Positions 1 to 7,935 are shown, counted from the first letter of the stretch. The stretch: DNA of 44,697 nucleotides from Pseudomonadota bacterium (GCA_021323675.1 JAJPKP010000012.1:1-44697), one strand, 5' to 3'. Program-made: numbers and translations. Notes: a model not told the origin generated them from the sequence alone.

Positions 1-6
1 ATCCCA

Positions 7-46
7 TTGAAAAAGCCGCTTCCCGGGCGCCCGGGGAAGCGGCTTT
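7..46 (-). terminator. Intrinsic terminator of the TPP riboswitch
   Basis: A 13-bp perfect stem (12-24 with 34-46 on the plus strand) with a GC-rich upper part is followed, reading the minus strand, by a run of five T (14 down to 10). It lies 3' of the TPP aptamer on the same strand, so it is the expression platform. Its 5' arm (minus 40 to 34, GCTTCCC) is also complementary to the 3' strand of aptamer helix P1 (minus 82 to 76, GGGAAGC). That is the expected antiterminator/terminator switch. The controlled gene is beyond the left edge. Confidence 0.85.
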
Positions 47-73
47 CGGCCGAACATCGATCGTTCGGCCGTT

Positions 74-161
74 TGGCTTCCCTACGCCGGCATTACCCGG
101 ATCAGGTTCGAGGGGTTTTCTCTGCCGAGAATTCTCAGCGCCCAAGGCGCACCCCCAGCCT
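74..161 (-). promoter_or_regulatory. TPP (THI-box) riboswitch aptamer
   Basis: Read on the minus strand, this stretch has the THI-box signature: a GGGGTGC-type 5' segment, CTGAGA (133-138), then ACCCCTCGAACCTGATC followed by GGGTAATGCCGGCGTAGGGAA (about 78-116). The ends GGCT (157-160) and AGCC (75-78) can close helix P1. A 9-bp hairpin (47-55 with 63-71) and the terminator (12-46) follow. Bound TPP would keep P1 closed and let the terminator form. Without TPP, the P1 3' strand can pair with the terminator arm around the 47-71 hairpin. This is a transcriptional OFF switch, as known for many thiamine genes. The target (for example thiC or a thiamine transporter) is outside the window. Confidence 0.93.
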
Positions 162-168
162 GGTTTTT

Positions 169-197
169 GTTATATCACTCCGCGCGCATAAGGAAAG
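169..197 (-). promoter_or_regulatory. Putative promoter of the TPP riboswitch transcript
   Basis: On the minus strand TATAAC (174 to 169) is a good -10 box. Transcription would start near 162, directly at the 5' end of the aptamer, as expected. The -35 position (about 197 to 192, CTTTCC) matches the sigma-70 consensus poorly, so the call rests mainly on the -10 box and its position. Confidence 0.4.
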
Positions 198-299
198 CCG
201 CGGGCGTCGCGATCCGTTTCAGGTATCGGCGAAAGAACGGGAATCCACAGCCGCCGCGATCGTTTCATTGACTGTGCCGACCAGCGATGGTTAGCTGAA

Positions 300-409
300 T
301 TGCGCCCGCCGACGGGCGCAAATTTCGCAGTGGCTCAAGCCATAAAGCGCGAACGGGTCGGGAAGCGCGATGCGCCCGGGCCACTCACTGAGGCTCGGGC
401 GTTTTAATT
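300..409 (+). promoter_or_regulatory. Candidate regulatory leader of alr
   Basis: This gene-free stretch upstream of alr holds three ordered RNA elements. The first is a perfect 9-bp hairpin (300-308 with 313-321, loop CCGA). The second is a segment, AGTGGCTC (329-336), complementary to GGGCCACT (378-385). The third is the terminator at 373-401. The 329-336/378-385 pairing would use half of the terminator's 5' arm plus its loop, so the two structures exclude each other, as in an attenuator. A TTGACT hexamer (268-273) could be a -35 box, but no good -10 is seen. The ligand or protein sensed is unknown. The structure is seen by eye; the regulatory function is inferred. Confidence 0.4.
373..409 (+). 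terminator. Intrinsic terminator just upstream of alr
   Basis: A 10-bp stem with one G-U pair (373-382 with 392-401), a 9-nt loop and then TTTTAATT form a classic rho-independent terminator on the plus strand. No plus-strand gene precedes it in the window and the riboswitch to the left is transcribed the other way. It therefore ends either a short leader transcript of alr (attenuation) or a small RNA starting between about 180 and 320. Its T tract overlaps the longest possible alr reading frame (TTG at 408), which argues that alr starts further downstream. Confidence 0.7.
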
Positions 410-446
410 GCGATGGCGCGCTTGCGGGCAAGGAAGCACATCAGCC

Positions 447-1577
447 TTGATAACGAATAACGGCGCACGTCCCACTGTCGCCGAGATCGACCTCGACGCG
501 TTGCGCTGGAACTACCATGCGCTCAAGGCTGCCGCCTCGCACGGCGAGCTGATGGTGGTCGTGAAGGCGGATGCTTACGGGCACGGCGCGACGCTGGTGG
601 CACGCACGCTCGCCAAAGAGGGATGCCGCCATTTCGGCGTAGCCACGATCGACGAAGGCCGCGAGCTGCGCCAGGCGGGCCTCGATGCGCGCATCTTTCT
701 GCAGGCGGGCTTTTTTGCCTGGCAGGCGCGCGAGATCGTCGATCTCGACCTTACGCCGTTTGTCTTTCATCCCTCGCTGATCGCTCCGCTCGACGAGGCC
801 GCATCGTCCGCCGGACGCGTCCGGTTTCCGATCCACGTCAAGATCGACACCGGAGCGACGCGGCTCGGCGTGATGCCTTCCGATCTCGATGCCCTGATCG
901 AGCAATTGCGCGGAGCTTCCGCGCTTGAGCTGGAAGGCGTATGCACCCTGCTCGCGAATGCGGGCGACCCGACCAGCGAAGTCACCAATTCCCAGTTGCG
1001 CGTGTTCAGGGCAGCGCTCGCTTCGTTCACGCAAGCCGGCTTCGCTCCGAAAATCGCGCACGTCGCAAATTCGGCCGCGCTCGTGCTGCGCGACGATTCG
1101 CACTTCGATCTCGCCCGGCCGGGACTCGCGATCTATGGACTGCCGCCCGTGGCCGCCGTCCGCGACAAAGTAAGCCTTCGGCCGGTGATGACCTTCAAGA
1201 CTCGCCTGATGCAACTCAAGAAGGTGGGTGCGGGCACGGGCATCGGCTACGGACACACGTTCGCGACCACTCGCGACAGCGTAATCGGCGTTCTGCCGGT
1301 GGGTTACGCCGACGGTTACAAGCGCGGACTTCAGCACGGGGGCGAAGTGCTGGTTCGCGGGCGCCGCGCACCGGTGGTCGGAGCGGTCTCGATGGACCTG
1401 ACGACAATCGATGTGACCGACATTCCAGGTGTGTCGGTCGGGGACGAAGTAATCTTGTGGGGAGGGGCCGGCGAGGCGATGATCAGCGTCAACGACGTCG
1501 CCCGGCTCGTGCAGACCATCTCGTACGAGATGTTGTGCACGGTCGGAAAGCGCGTGCCGCGAGTCTGCCGGGGATAA
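447..1577 (+). CDS. alr: Alanine racemase
   Basis: PLP-dependent cytoplasmic enzyme interconverting L- and D-alanine for peptidoglycan. The predicted 376-aa protein has the N-terminal barrel motif VVVKADAYGHGA with the PLP lysine at about K40. It also has KIDTGATRLG, ANSAAL and RPGLAIYG, and the catalytic tyrosine in GIGYGHTF at about Y268, close to the K39/Y265 pair of the Geobacillus enzyme. The length is normal for the family. I chose TTG 447 because AGGAAG (431-436) lies 10 nt upstream. An in-frame TTG at 408 falls inside the terminator T tract and would add 13 unconserved residues. The gene is first of a plus-strand operon, 9 bp from purH. The upstream leader suggests regulation by attenuation. 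Confidence 0.95.
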   Translation: MITNNGARPTVAEIDLDALRWNYHALKAAASHGELMVVVKADAYGHGATLVARTLAKEGCRHFGVATIDEGRELRQAGLDARIFLQAGFFAWQAREIVDLDLTPFVFHPSLIAPLDEAASSAGRVRFPIHVKIDTGATRLGVMPSDLDALIEQLRGASALELEGVCTLLANAGDPTSEVTNSQLRVFRAALASFTQAGFAPKIAHVANSAALVLRDDSHFDLARPGLAIYGLPPVAAVRDKVSLRPVMTFKTRLMQLKKVGAGTGIGYGHTFATTRDSVIGVLPVGYADGYKRGLQHGGEVLVRGRRAPVVGAVSMDLTTIDVTDIPGVSVGDEVILWGGAGEAMISVNDVARLVQTISYEMLCTVGKRVPRVCRG

Positions 1578-1586
1578 AAAAGGGAA

Positions 1587-3155
1587 ATGAGCACAGACAG
1601 AATCAACATTCGCCGCGCCCTGCTCGGCGTTTCCGACAAAGGCGGACTGGCCGAGTTCGCGCAGGCGCTGACCCGCCACGGCGTCGAGCTGCTTTCGACC
1701 GGAGGAACCAAGGCGGCGCTGGAAGCCGCGGGGGTCAAGGTCAAAGCGGTCGAGGAATTCACCGGGTTTCCGGAGATGCTCGATGGACGCGTGAAAACGC
1801 TCCATCCGAAGATTCACGGGGGAATTCTCGGCAGACGCGACGACTCCAACCATCAGCGCCAGATGGCAGAGCATGGGATCGAACCGATCGATCTTGTGGT
1901 TGTGAACTTTTATCCATTCGAGAAAACGGTCGCGAAGCCGAACGTAAGCCTGGAAGAAGCGATCGAAAACATCGACATCGGCGGACCAACGCTGGTCAGG
2001 GCCGCCGCCAAGAACCATCAGGATGTCGCGGTGGTTGTCGATCCCGCCGACTACGCCGCGATTGTCGAGGAGATGAATCGGTACAGCGGCGCGGTCAGCG
2101 CCGCGACGCGATGGCGCCTTGCGCGCAAGGCCTTCGCGCGGGTGACGGCCTACGACGTCGCCATCTCGAACTGGATGGGAACGCATACGGGCGAGGGCGA
2201 GCCTTCGGCGCTGGGCGAGACCTTCAGCCTCTCGCTGCCGCGCGAGCAGGGTCTTCGCTACGGAGAGAATCCGCACCAGCAGGGGGCGCTGTACGGACGG
2301 TTCTTGGAAGTGACCGAGCAGCTCCACGGCAAGGAGCTTTCGTTCAACAACGTCTTTGACATCAGCTCGGCGATTAACCTGATGCTGGAATTTCGCGGTG
2401 AGCCGCAAGCCGTGGTCGCAATCCTGAAGCATAACACGCCCTGTGGCGTCGGCGTCGGGCCGACGCTCAAGGCCGCGTGGGACAAGGCATTCGCAACCGA
2501 TCCGGACTCGCCCTTCGGCGGCATCATCATCTCCAACCGCGCCTGGGACATGGAGTTCGCGCGCGCGGTCGATGAACTGTTCACCGAGGTACTGATCGGC
2601 CCGGAGTTCCCGGATGAAGTAATCGCGTTCCTGCGCAAGAAGAAAAACCGCCGCGTGATGCGCTTTCATCCGGAGCGGGCGCCGCGCGAGGAGTTCGACC
2701 TCAAGAAGGTCGTGGGCGGACTGCTGGTTCAGACGCCGGACCTGGCGATCGAGGATCCGCGCGAGGGCAAGGTGGTCACCCGGCGCAAGCCCACCGACGC
2801 GGAATATCGCGCGCTCGATTTCGGCATCAAGGTCTGCAAGCACATCAAATCGAATGCGATAGCGTTCGTGACCGAAGATCGCACGCTGGCGGTCGGCGGC
2901 GGCGCCACCTCGCGAATCGACCCGGTGTATGCGGCCCGCGAAAAGGCCGCGCGCCTGAAAATTTCGCTGGCGGGTTCGGTGCTGGTCTCTGAAGCGCTGT
3001 TCCCATTTCCTGACGGCCCCACGCTCGCGGCTGAGGCGGGCGCGACCGCGATCGCTCAGCCGGGCGGCGCGGTGCGCGATGAGGAAGTGATCGCCGCCGC
3101 GGACAAGTACGGGCTGGCGATGGTTTTCACGGGCGTGCGCCACTTCCGTCACTGA
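1587..3155 (+). CDS. purH: Bifunctional AICAR transformylase/IMP cyclohydrolase
   Basis: Catalyses the last two steps of de novo IMP synthesis: formylation of AICAR with 10-formyl-THF, then ring closure. The 522-aa protein has the usual full length. The N-terminal IMP cyclohydrolase (MGS-like) domain shows LLSTGGT, the motif KTLHPKIHGGIL near residues 70-81, and NFYPFE. The C-terminal transformylase domain has the catalytic Lys-His pair in LKHNTPCG (about K281/H282), DPDSPFGG and the GGGATSR segment. The gene lies 9 bp after alr and 9 bp before purD, so the three are probably cotranscribed. AAGGGAA sits directly against the ATG, so the ribosome binding site is poorly spaced, but no better start is seen. 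Confidence 0.97.
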   Translation: MSTDRINIRRALLGVSDKGGLAEFAQALTRHGVELLSTGGTKAALEAAGVKVKAVEEFTGFPEMLDGRVKTLHPKIHGGILGRRDDSNHQRQMAEHGIEPIDLVVVNFYPFEKTVAKPNVSLEEAIENIDIGGPTLVRAAAKNHQDVAVVVDPADYAAIVEEMNRYSGAVSAATRWRLARKAFARVTAYDVAISNWMGTHTGEGEPSALGETFSLSLPREQGLRYGENPHQQGALYGRFLEVTEQLHGKELSFNNVFDISSAINLMLEFRGEPQAVVAILKHNTPCGVGVGPTLKAAWDKAFATDPDSPFGGIIISNRAWDMEFARAVDELFTEVLIGPEFPDEVIAFLRKKKNRRVMRFHPERAPREEFDLKKVVGGLLVQTPDLAIEDPREGKVVTRRKPTDAEYRALDFGIKVCKHIKSNAIAFVTEDRTLAVGGGATSRIDPVYAAREKAARLKISLAGSVLVSEALFPFPDGPTLAAEAGATAIAQPGGAVRDEEVIAAADKYGLAMVFTGVRHFRH

Positions 3156-3164
3156 TTCATCGCC

Positions 3165-4493
3165 ATGAAGGTTCTTGTCATCGGGAAAGGCGGACGCGAA
3201 CATGCGCTCTGCTGGCGGCTTCATCAGAGCCAGAGCGTATGGGGGCTGTTCTGCGCGAGCGGCAATCCGGGTATCGGCCAGGTCGCCGAGCCCGTGCCGA
3301 TCTCGCCGATGGACATTCCGGCGCTGGTTGGCTTCGCGCGCGACAAGAAGATTGACCTGACGGTGGTCGGACCCGACGATCCGCTGGGCGCGGGAATCGT
3401 CGATGAGTTCCTCGCGGCGGGCTTGAAAATCTTCGGGCCGACAAAAGCGGCCGCGCAACTGGAAACCAGCAAATCGTTCGCGAAGGCGGTGATGAAGGCG
3501 GCGGGAGTTTCAACCGCCGCATACGAGGTCTTCGACGATGCGGACGCGGCCCGCCGCTACGCCGCCTCGTGTCCGCTGCCGGTCGTGGTGAAGGCGGACG
3601 GCCTCGCGCTCGGCAAGGGCGTGACGATCTGCGGAGATCGGGAGGCCGCGTTTGCCGCGATACACGACGCGATGGAAGGGGGAAGGTTCGGCGCCGCGGG
3701 GCGGCGCGTTGTTATCGAGGAGTTCCTCCCCGGCGAGGAGCTGTCGTTCTTCGCGCTGTGCGACGGCGACAATGCCGTGCCGTTCGGGATGTTCCAGGAC
3801 CACAAGCCGGTCTTCGATGGCGACAAAGGGCCGAACACCGGCGGAATGGGCGCGTATTCGCCGCCGCCGCAGTTTCCTGCCGGCCTCGAAGGCCGCGTGA
3901 TGCGGGAAGTAATCCAGCCGACCCTGGCAGAGATGCGCACGCGCGGCATTCCGTTTCGCGGCCTCCTCTACGCCGGCCTGATGGTGAACGGGTCCGATGT
4001 GAACGTGGTGGAATTCAACGCGCGCTTCGGCGATCCCGAGTGCCAGCCGCTGATGATGCGCTATGAGGGCGACCTGGGCGCGCTTCTTCTGGCGGCCGCG
4101 GAAGGCAGGCTCGACGACGCACCCGTGACTCTTTCGCCCAAAAGCGCGGTGACGGTTGTGCTCGCTTCGTCAGGCTATCCGGGCGACTATCGCAAAGGGC
4201 TTCCGATAGCGGGATTGGAAAAAATTGAAGGGGGCGAGCCCTCGGAAGCGAAGATCCGATGGGCGGCGAAAAAAGTCCGCGTGAAGGTCTTTCACGCAGG
4301 CACCGCTCTCAAGGACGGCCAGCTTGTAACAGACGGCGGCAGAGTGCTGGCGGTGACGGCGATGGCGCCGACGCTGGAGCTTGCCGTTTCCAGCGCGTAC
4401 GAAGCGGCGGAGATGATAGAATTTGAGGGCAAACATATGAGGCGCGACATCGCCCATCGCGCCCTGTCGCGGATTTCCACGACTCCTCGCTGA
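3165..4493 (+). CDS. purD: Phosphoribosylamine-glycine ligase (GAR synthetase)
   Basis: ATP-grasp ligase that makes glycinamide ribonucleotide from phosphoribosylamine, glycine and ATP in purine synthesis. The 442-aa protein begins with the family start VLVIGKGGREHAL. It carries the ATP-grasp motifs VVKADGLALGKGV (about 141-153), PNTGGMGAYSPPP (about 223-235) and NARFGDPECQ (about 285-294). Length and motif order are those of monofunctional bacterial PurD. It follows purH by 9 bp, a common purH-purD pairing. It may be cotranscribed with tsaC, 25 bp downstream, which has its own strong ribosome binding site. Confidence 0.97.
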   Translation: MKVLVIGKGGREHALCWRLHQSQSVWGLFCASGNPGIGQVAEPVPISPMDIPALVGFARDKKIDLTVVGPDDPLGAGIVDEFLAAGLKIFGPTKAAAQLETSKSFAKAVMKAAGVSTAAYEVFDDADAARRYAASCPLPVVVKADGLALGKGVTICGDREAAFAAIHDAMEGGRFGAAGRRVVIEEFLPGEELSFFALCDGDNAVPFGMFQDHKPVFDGDKGPNTGGMGAYSPPPQFPAGLEGRVMREVIQPTLAEMRTRGIPFRGLLYAGLMVNGSDVNVVEFNARFGDPECQPLMMRYEGDLGALLLAAAEGRLDDAPVTLSPKSAVTVVLASSGYPGDYRKGLPIAGLEKIEGGEPSEAKIRWAAKKVRVKVFHAGTALKDGQLVTDGGRVLAVTAMAPTLELAVSSAYEAAEMIEFEGKHMRRDIAHRALSRISTTPR

Positions 4494-4518
4494 ATCGCCG
4501 CGGCATCAGGAGTAACGC

Positions 4519-5169
4519 TTGCCTCGACCCTCCGCAGAGCAGCCTCAGGCTCGCCGCAGAATTCACACGCTGAGCGACGCGATCACGGCGCTGCGCGGCG
4601 GAGAGCTGGTCGTCTATCCGACCGAGACGTTTTACGGAATCGGGGCCGACCCGTTTTCGAAGGCCGCGCTGAAGCGCCTGTTCGCGCTGAAAGGGCGTGG
4701 GGCGGAAAAGACCGTGGCCCTGATTGCGCCCAGCGCCGAGTCCGCGTTCGCGCTTGCGCGCGAGGTCACGCCGCTGGCGCGGCGCCTGGCCGACAGTCTG
4801 TGGCCCGGGCCGCTCACGCTGGTGATGCCGGCGCGCGCCGATATCGCGCCCGAGCTGGTGGGACCGAGCGGCGGCGTCGGCGTGCGCGTCTCGTCCCATC
4901 GAATCGCGCACGAGCTTGCGGCAGGATTTGGGAACCCGATCACCGCGACCAGCGCCAATCTGAGCGGGCATGCGCCTGCCAGAACACTGGCGGAAGCGCG
5001 GGCGGCGCTCGGGCAAAAAGTTAAAGTCTTTCTTGAGGGTGGTACCCTGGCCGCTCAGGCGCCGAGTACCGTAGTTGAAGTTATCGGCAACGAATGGCGG
5101 ATAATCCGCGAAGGGGCGGTAACGCGCCGCCAAATCGCGGCCGCGCTTGCGGAAGAGGCGATGGAATGA
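4519..5169 (+). CDS. tsaC: L-threonylcarbamoyladenylate synthase (TsaC/Sua5/YrdC family)
   Basis: Makes threonylcarbamoyl-AMP from threonine, bicarbonate and ATP, the first step of the universal t6A37 modification of ANN-decoding tRNAs. The 216-aa protein is a single YrdC domain without the Sua5 C-terminal extension. Visible motifs are VVYPTETFYGIGAD (about 31-44), LWPGPLTLVMPA, GVGVRVSSH and ITATSANLSG. The start is TTG 4519, preceded at 6 nt by AGGAG (4508-4512), one of the clearest ribosome binding sites in the operon. Its last bases, ATGGAATGA, contain the start of the next gene (4-bp ATGA overlap), so the DUF1015 gene is probably translationally coupled to it. Confidence 0.93.
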   Translation: MPRPSAEQPQARRRIHTLSDAITALRGGELVVYPTETFYGIGADPFSKAALKRLFALKGRGAEKTVALIAPSAESAFALAREVTPLARRLADSLWPGPLTLVMPARADIAPELVGPSGGVGVRVSSHRIAHELAAGFGNPITATSANLSGHAPARTLAEARAALGQKVKVFLEGGTLAAQAPSTVVEVIGNEWRIIREGAVTRRQIAAALAEEAME

Positions 5170-6455
5170 ATCAGTTGAGGGCGCGGATCGAGCCGCTCCA
5201 GGCACTCCTTTACAACCGGGAAGCGGTCGGCGACATCGCGCGCGTAATCGCTCCGCCCTACGACATAATCAGCGAAGCCCATCAGCGAAGATTGTACGAC
5301 CGCAGCCCCCACAACGTGGTCCGGCTCGAACTCGGGCGCGATTCAGATCGCTACACTTCGGCGGCGGCAACTCTGCGCAATTGGATTGAATGCGGGGTGC
5401 TGAAGCGCGCCGAGCGCCCGGCAATCTACCAATACACGCAGCGGTTCGAGCTGGAGGGGCGCGCTTTTGCGCGGACCGGATTTGTCGCGCGCTTTCGGCT
5501 CGAAGAGTTTTCGCCCGGAAGAATCTTGCCGCACGAAAAAACTTTTCCAGCCGCCAAGGAAGACCGCCTGAAGCTGCTCTCCGCCACGCGCACCAATATC
5601 AGCTCGATCTTCGGCCTCTTTCCCGCGGCGCATCCCGAGCTGAATAGGCTGCGCGCCGAAGTTGCGGCGCGTCCGGCCCTGATCGAGGCGACCGACGATT
5701 TGGGAATCCACAACGAACTCCGCGCGATCGAGGCTGCCGATGAAATCGCGACGGTTCAGCGCGCGCTCGAGTCGGACCGGATCCTAATCGCCGACGGGCA
5801 CCATCGCTACGAAACCGCGCTCAACTACCGCCGCCAGCGCCGGGCCGCCGACAATTCGCCGGAATTGCACGGGTATGACTATACGATGATGACGCTGGTC
5901 GCGTGCGACGACCCCGGCCTGCTCATCCTGCCGACCCATCGCGTGGTTCGCACGCTGCGGCCGGAAGCGATCCAATCGTTCGCGGAACGCGTTCGATCCG
6001 TTTTCGATGTGCGGGAAATTGAGGCGCGCGATGCGCTCCGCCCGGCCCTGCTGTCGGGCGGGCGTGGAACGCTCGCGGTGGCATTGCGCGGAAGCGACCG
6101 CTTCTTCCTGCTCCGGTTCAAGGGTGGAGACGCGCTCGCCAGGGCGATTCCGGATGTGCCTGAAGAAGTGCGCCGCCTCGACGTGACCGCGCTCCACACT
6201 CTGATTTTCGATCAGATCTTCTCGCTTAAGGCGGCAGAGATCCGCAAAGGCGGCAACATCGAGTACACGATCGACGCGAACGCGGCGCTTGATGCCGTAA
6301 AGGAAGGACGCGCCGACGGCGCGTTTCTGATGAATGCGCCATCGATCGCCGATGTGGAACGGGTCAGCGACGCGGGCGCGACGATGCCGGAAAAGTCGAC
6401 CTACTTCTTCCCCAAGCTGACGACGGGATTGATGCTTAATCCGCTTGACGACTAG
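5166..6455 (+). CDS. DUF1015 family protein
   Basis: A conserved bacterial/archaeal family (COG4198) whose function I do not know. The 429-aa protein has the family hallmarks in order: VIAPPYDIIS near residue 30, LPHEKTFPAAKEDRLKLL (about 120-137), RTNISSIFGLFP, ILIADGHHRYETAL (about 206-219) and a C-terminal TVDAN-like segment (TIDANAALDAV). The invariant DGHHR resembles the active-site motif of ParB/sulfiredoxin-fold nucleotide-using enzymes such as archaeal free serine kinase. A small-molecule kinase is therefore one possibility, but this is weak inference. ATG 5166 overlaps the tsaC stop (ATGA). A longer in-frame start at 5094 lies wholly inside tsaC and is rejected. There is no signal peptide or membrane segment. 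Confidence 0.9.
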   Translation: MNQLRARIEPLQALLYNREAVGDIARVIAPPYDIISEAHQRRLYDRSPHNVVRLELGRDSDRYTSAAATLRNWIECGVLKRAERPAIYQYTQRFELEGRAFARTGFVARFRLEEFSPGRILPHEKTFPAAKEDRLKLLSATRTNISSIFGLFPAAHPELNRLRAEVAARPALIEATDDLGIHNELRAIEAADEIATVQRALESDRILIADGHHRYETALNYRRQRRAADNSPELHGYDYTMMTLVACDDPGLLILPTHRVVRTLRPEAIQSFAERVRSVFDVREIEARDALRPALLSGGRGTLAVALRGSDRFFLLRFKGGDALARAIPDVPEEVRRLDVTALHTLIFDQIFSLKAAEIRKGGNIEYTIDANAALDAVKEGRADGAFLMNAPSIADVERVSDAGATMPEKSTYFFPKLTTGLMLNPLDD

Positions 6456-7137
6456 AAAGCGAGAAAGGAAGCCGCGCGGCCGCCGCTCAAGCGGCGGCGC
6501 CAAACCTGCGCTCATCCTGGTCCGCCACGGCGAAACCGTGGGCGAATCCAGCATCCGCTATCATGGGCGGACGGATGTTCCGCTGTCGGACCTGGGCCGG
6601 GCCCAGATGCGCGCGGCGCGCGCCGCCATCAGGAGCCATCGCGGCTCGCTTCAGTTCGAGCACGTTTTCACCAGCCCGCTGGTTCGCGCGACCGAGGGGG
6701 CAAAGCTCATTGCCGGCGATTCAGTGCGCCTTTCCGTGGTCGAAGATTTTTCCGAAGTGCACTTCGGCCTGTTCGAGGGTCTCACCGCGGAGGAAATTCA
6801 CGAACGTTACCCTTATCATTACGAACAGTGGAACGCCGATCCGCTTGCACCCGGCTACACATATCCGCAAGGCGAGAGCCGCGCCGCGTTCGCCGAGCGC
6901 GTGGCGCGGGGCGTCGATCGGATGCTTGCGCATTGGCGACCGAACGCCGAATCGCCATCGTGCGCGCTGCTGGTGGCGCATCGGGGCGTTATCCGCACGA
7001 TCGTTCATCACCTGACCGGGCATCAGCCGAGCGTTGACCTGGGCTCGATCCAGATCATCGAGTTTGAAGGCGTGTGGCGGGCGGCAACGCTCGATCACGT
7101 CGAGCATCTGAAGAACCTCGGCTCGATCGACGATTAA
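6445..7137 (+). CDS. Histidine phosphatase family protein (phosphoglycerate mutase-like)
   Basis: A 230-aa member of the histidine phosphatase superfamily. The phosphohistidine motif LVRHGET has its catalytic His at residue 28. It is followed by the conserved TSPLVRATEGA, the acid-containing EVHFGLFEGLT (about 104-114), and the second catalytic His in LLVAHRGVIR (about H179). The substrate cannot be told from sequence: small phosphate esters, alpha-ribazole phosphate (CobC-like) or sugar phosphates are possible. The likely start is TTG 6445, 11 bp inside the DUF1015 gene. No ATG exists before the catalytic motif, so the start is uncertain. The basic first 20 residues may be a disordered tail. 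The stop codon overlaps that of the convergent methyltransferase gene. Confidence 0.85.
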   Translation: MTTRKRERKPRGRRSSGGAKPALILVRHGETVGESSIRYHGRTDVPLSDLGRAQMRAARAAIRSHRGSLQFEHVFTSPLVRATEGAKLIAGDSVRLSVVEDFSEVHFGLFEGLTAEEIHERYPYHYEQWNADPLAPGYTYPQGESRAAFAERVARGVDRMLAHWRPNAESPSCALLVAHRGVIRTIVHHLTGHQPSVDLGSIQIIEFEGVWRAATLDHVEHLKNLGSIDD

Positions 7138-7913
7138 ATGCGGCGCAGCACTCCCCACCATCGCCGATGGCATTTTTCGAGCGGCTTCGAGAATGACAGG
7201 TCGGTGTATGCCGCGATCATTTCGAACATCCCCGACGCCTCAGCCAGCAATTCGAGCGTGCAAGGCAGCGTGTAGCGAATGGGAACTATATCTCGCGTCG
7301 TGACACGGCGGTCGGGGAACTTGATCGAGCACACGATCTCGAAGTTCGAGTAGATACCGGAATGCCACGGCATCGGACGATGCACTCCGCGGACCCGCAC
7401 GCGCGCATCGCCAACCCGAAGCCGCCGATCCCACAGCGTCACCGGCCGCGTGACGCGGACGGAGTCGTGGCGGTCCACGTCGATGCAATAGAGGCCGCCA
7501 CGCCGAAGCATCCGGCCCACGCTGCGCAGATGCGACAAGATGCCGCGATTTTCAGTCATGACGGGAAACGTCTCCGACATGAAGAAGGCGGCATCGAAAG
7601 GGCGCTCGGGGATGCGAAAACGCTCGATGGGCCTGCGGTAGAATCGGATGCCCGCGATGCGCGCCGACTCGCGGCGTCCGGCCGCGATCATCGTCGCCGA
7701 GCGATCGATACCAACCACCTCGGCGCCGTTTCGGGCCAGTATCTGCCCGTGGGGCGAGTTGCCGCAGGCGAGATCGAGCACCCTGCGAACGGGGCGGTCG
7801 AGATGCCTGTTCCAGATGCGGCGCAGGAAGCGCACTTCTTGCGCGATCTCGCGCGGCTCTTCCATGTGCACCCGGCGGAAGATGTCCGGGAACTCATAGA
7901 TACTGTGTTCCAT
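7134..7913 (-). CDS. Class I SAM-dependent methyltransferase
   Basis: A 259-aa Rossmann-fold methyltransferase. Motif I is VLDLACGNSPHG near residues 43-54, followed by the acidic loop VVGIDRSATMI, which binds the SAM ribose. FDAAFFMSETF occupies the motif IV position and GLYCIDVDRHD the post-motif strand. The C-terminal half is rich in beta-strand-like sequence and may bind the substrate, which is unknown. ATG 7913 is the first start before the conserved block; the frame stays open to 8210 but that extension has no conserved features and overlaps the divergent CoA-transferase gene. It is a single gene, convergent with the phosphatase (stops share TTAA 7134-7137) and divergent from the CoA-transferase gene. 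Confidence 0.85.
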   Translation of the reverse strand: MEHSIYEFPDIFRRVHMEEPREIAQEVRFLRRIWNRHLDRPVRRVLDLACGNSPHGQILARNGAEVVGIDRSATMIAAGRRESARIAGIRFYRRPIERFRIPERPFDAAFFMSETFPVMTENRGILSHLRSVGRMLRRGGLYCIDVDRHDSVRVTRPVTLWDRRLRVGDARVRVRGVHRPMPWHSGIYSNFEIVCSIKFPDRRVTTRDIVPIRYTLPCTLELLAEASGMFEMIAAYTDLSFSKPLEKCHRRWWGVLRRI

Positions 7914-7935
7914 GGGCGATGAGCTTGACCGGGCG

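Noticed and set aside
7..294. A 95-codon plus-strand frame at the left edge
   Set aside because: It lies over the antisense of the TPP riboswitch and terminator and shows no ribosome binding site or conserved motif.
941..2359. A 472-codon plus-strand frame across the alr/purH junction
   Set aside because: It is out of frame with both genes and has a very Arg/Gly-rich, low-complexity translation.
441..3458. A 1005-codon open frame on the minus strand
   Set aside because: It runs antisense through alr, purH and purD, which are certain genes. Its translation is Arg/Asp/His-rich with no recognisable domain. Long antisense frames are expected at this G+C content.
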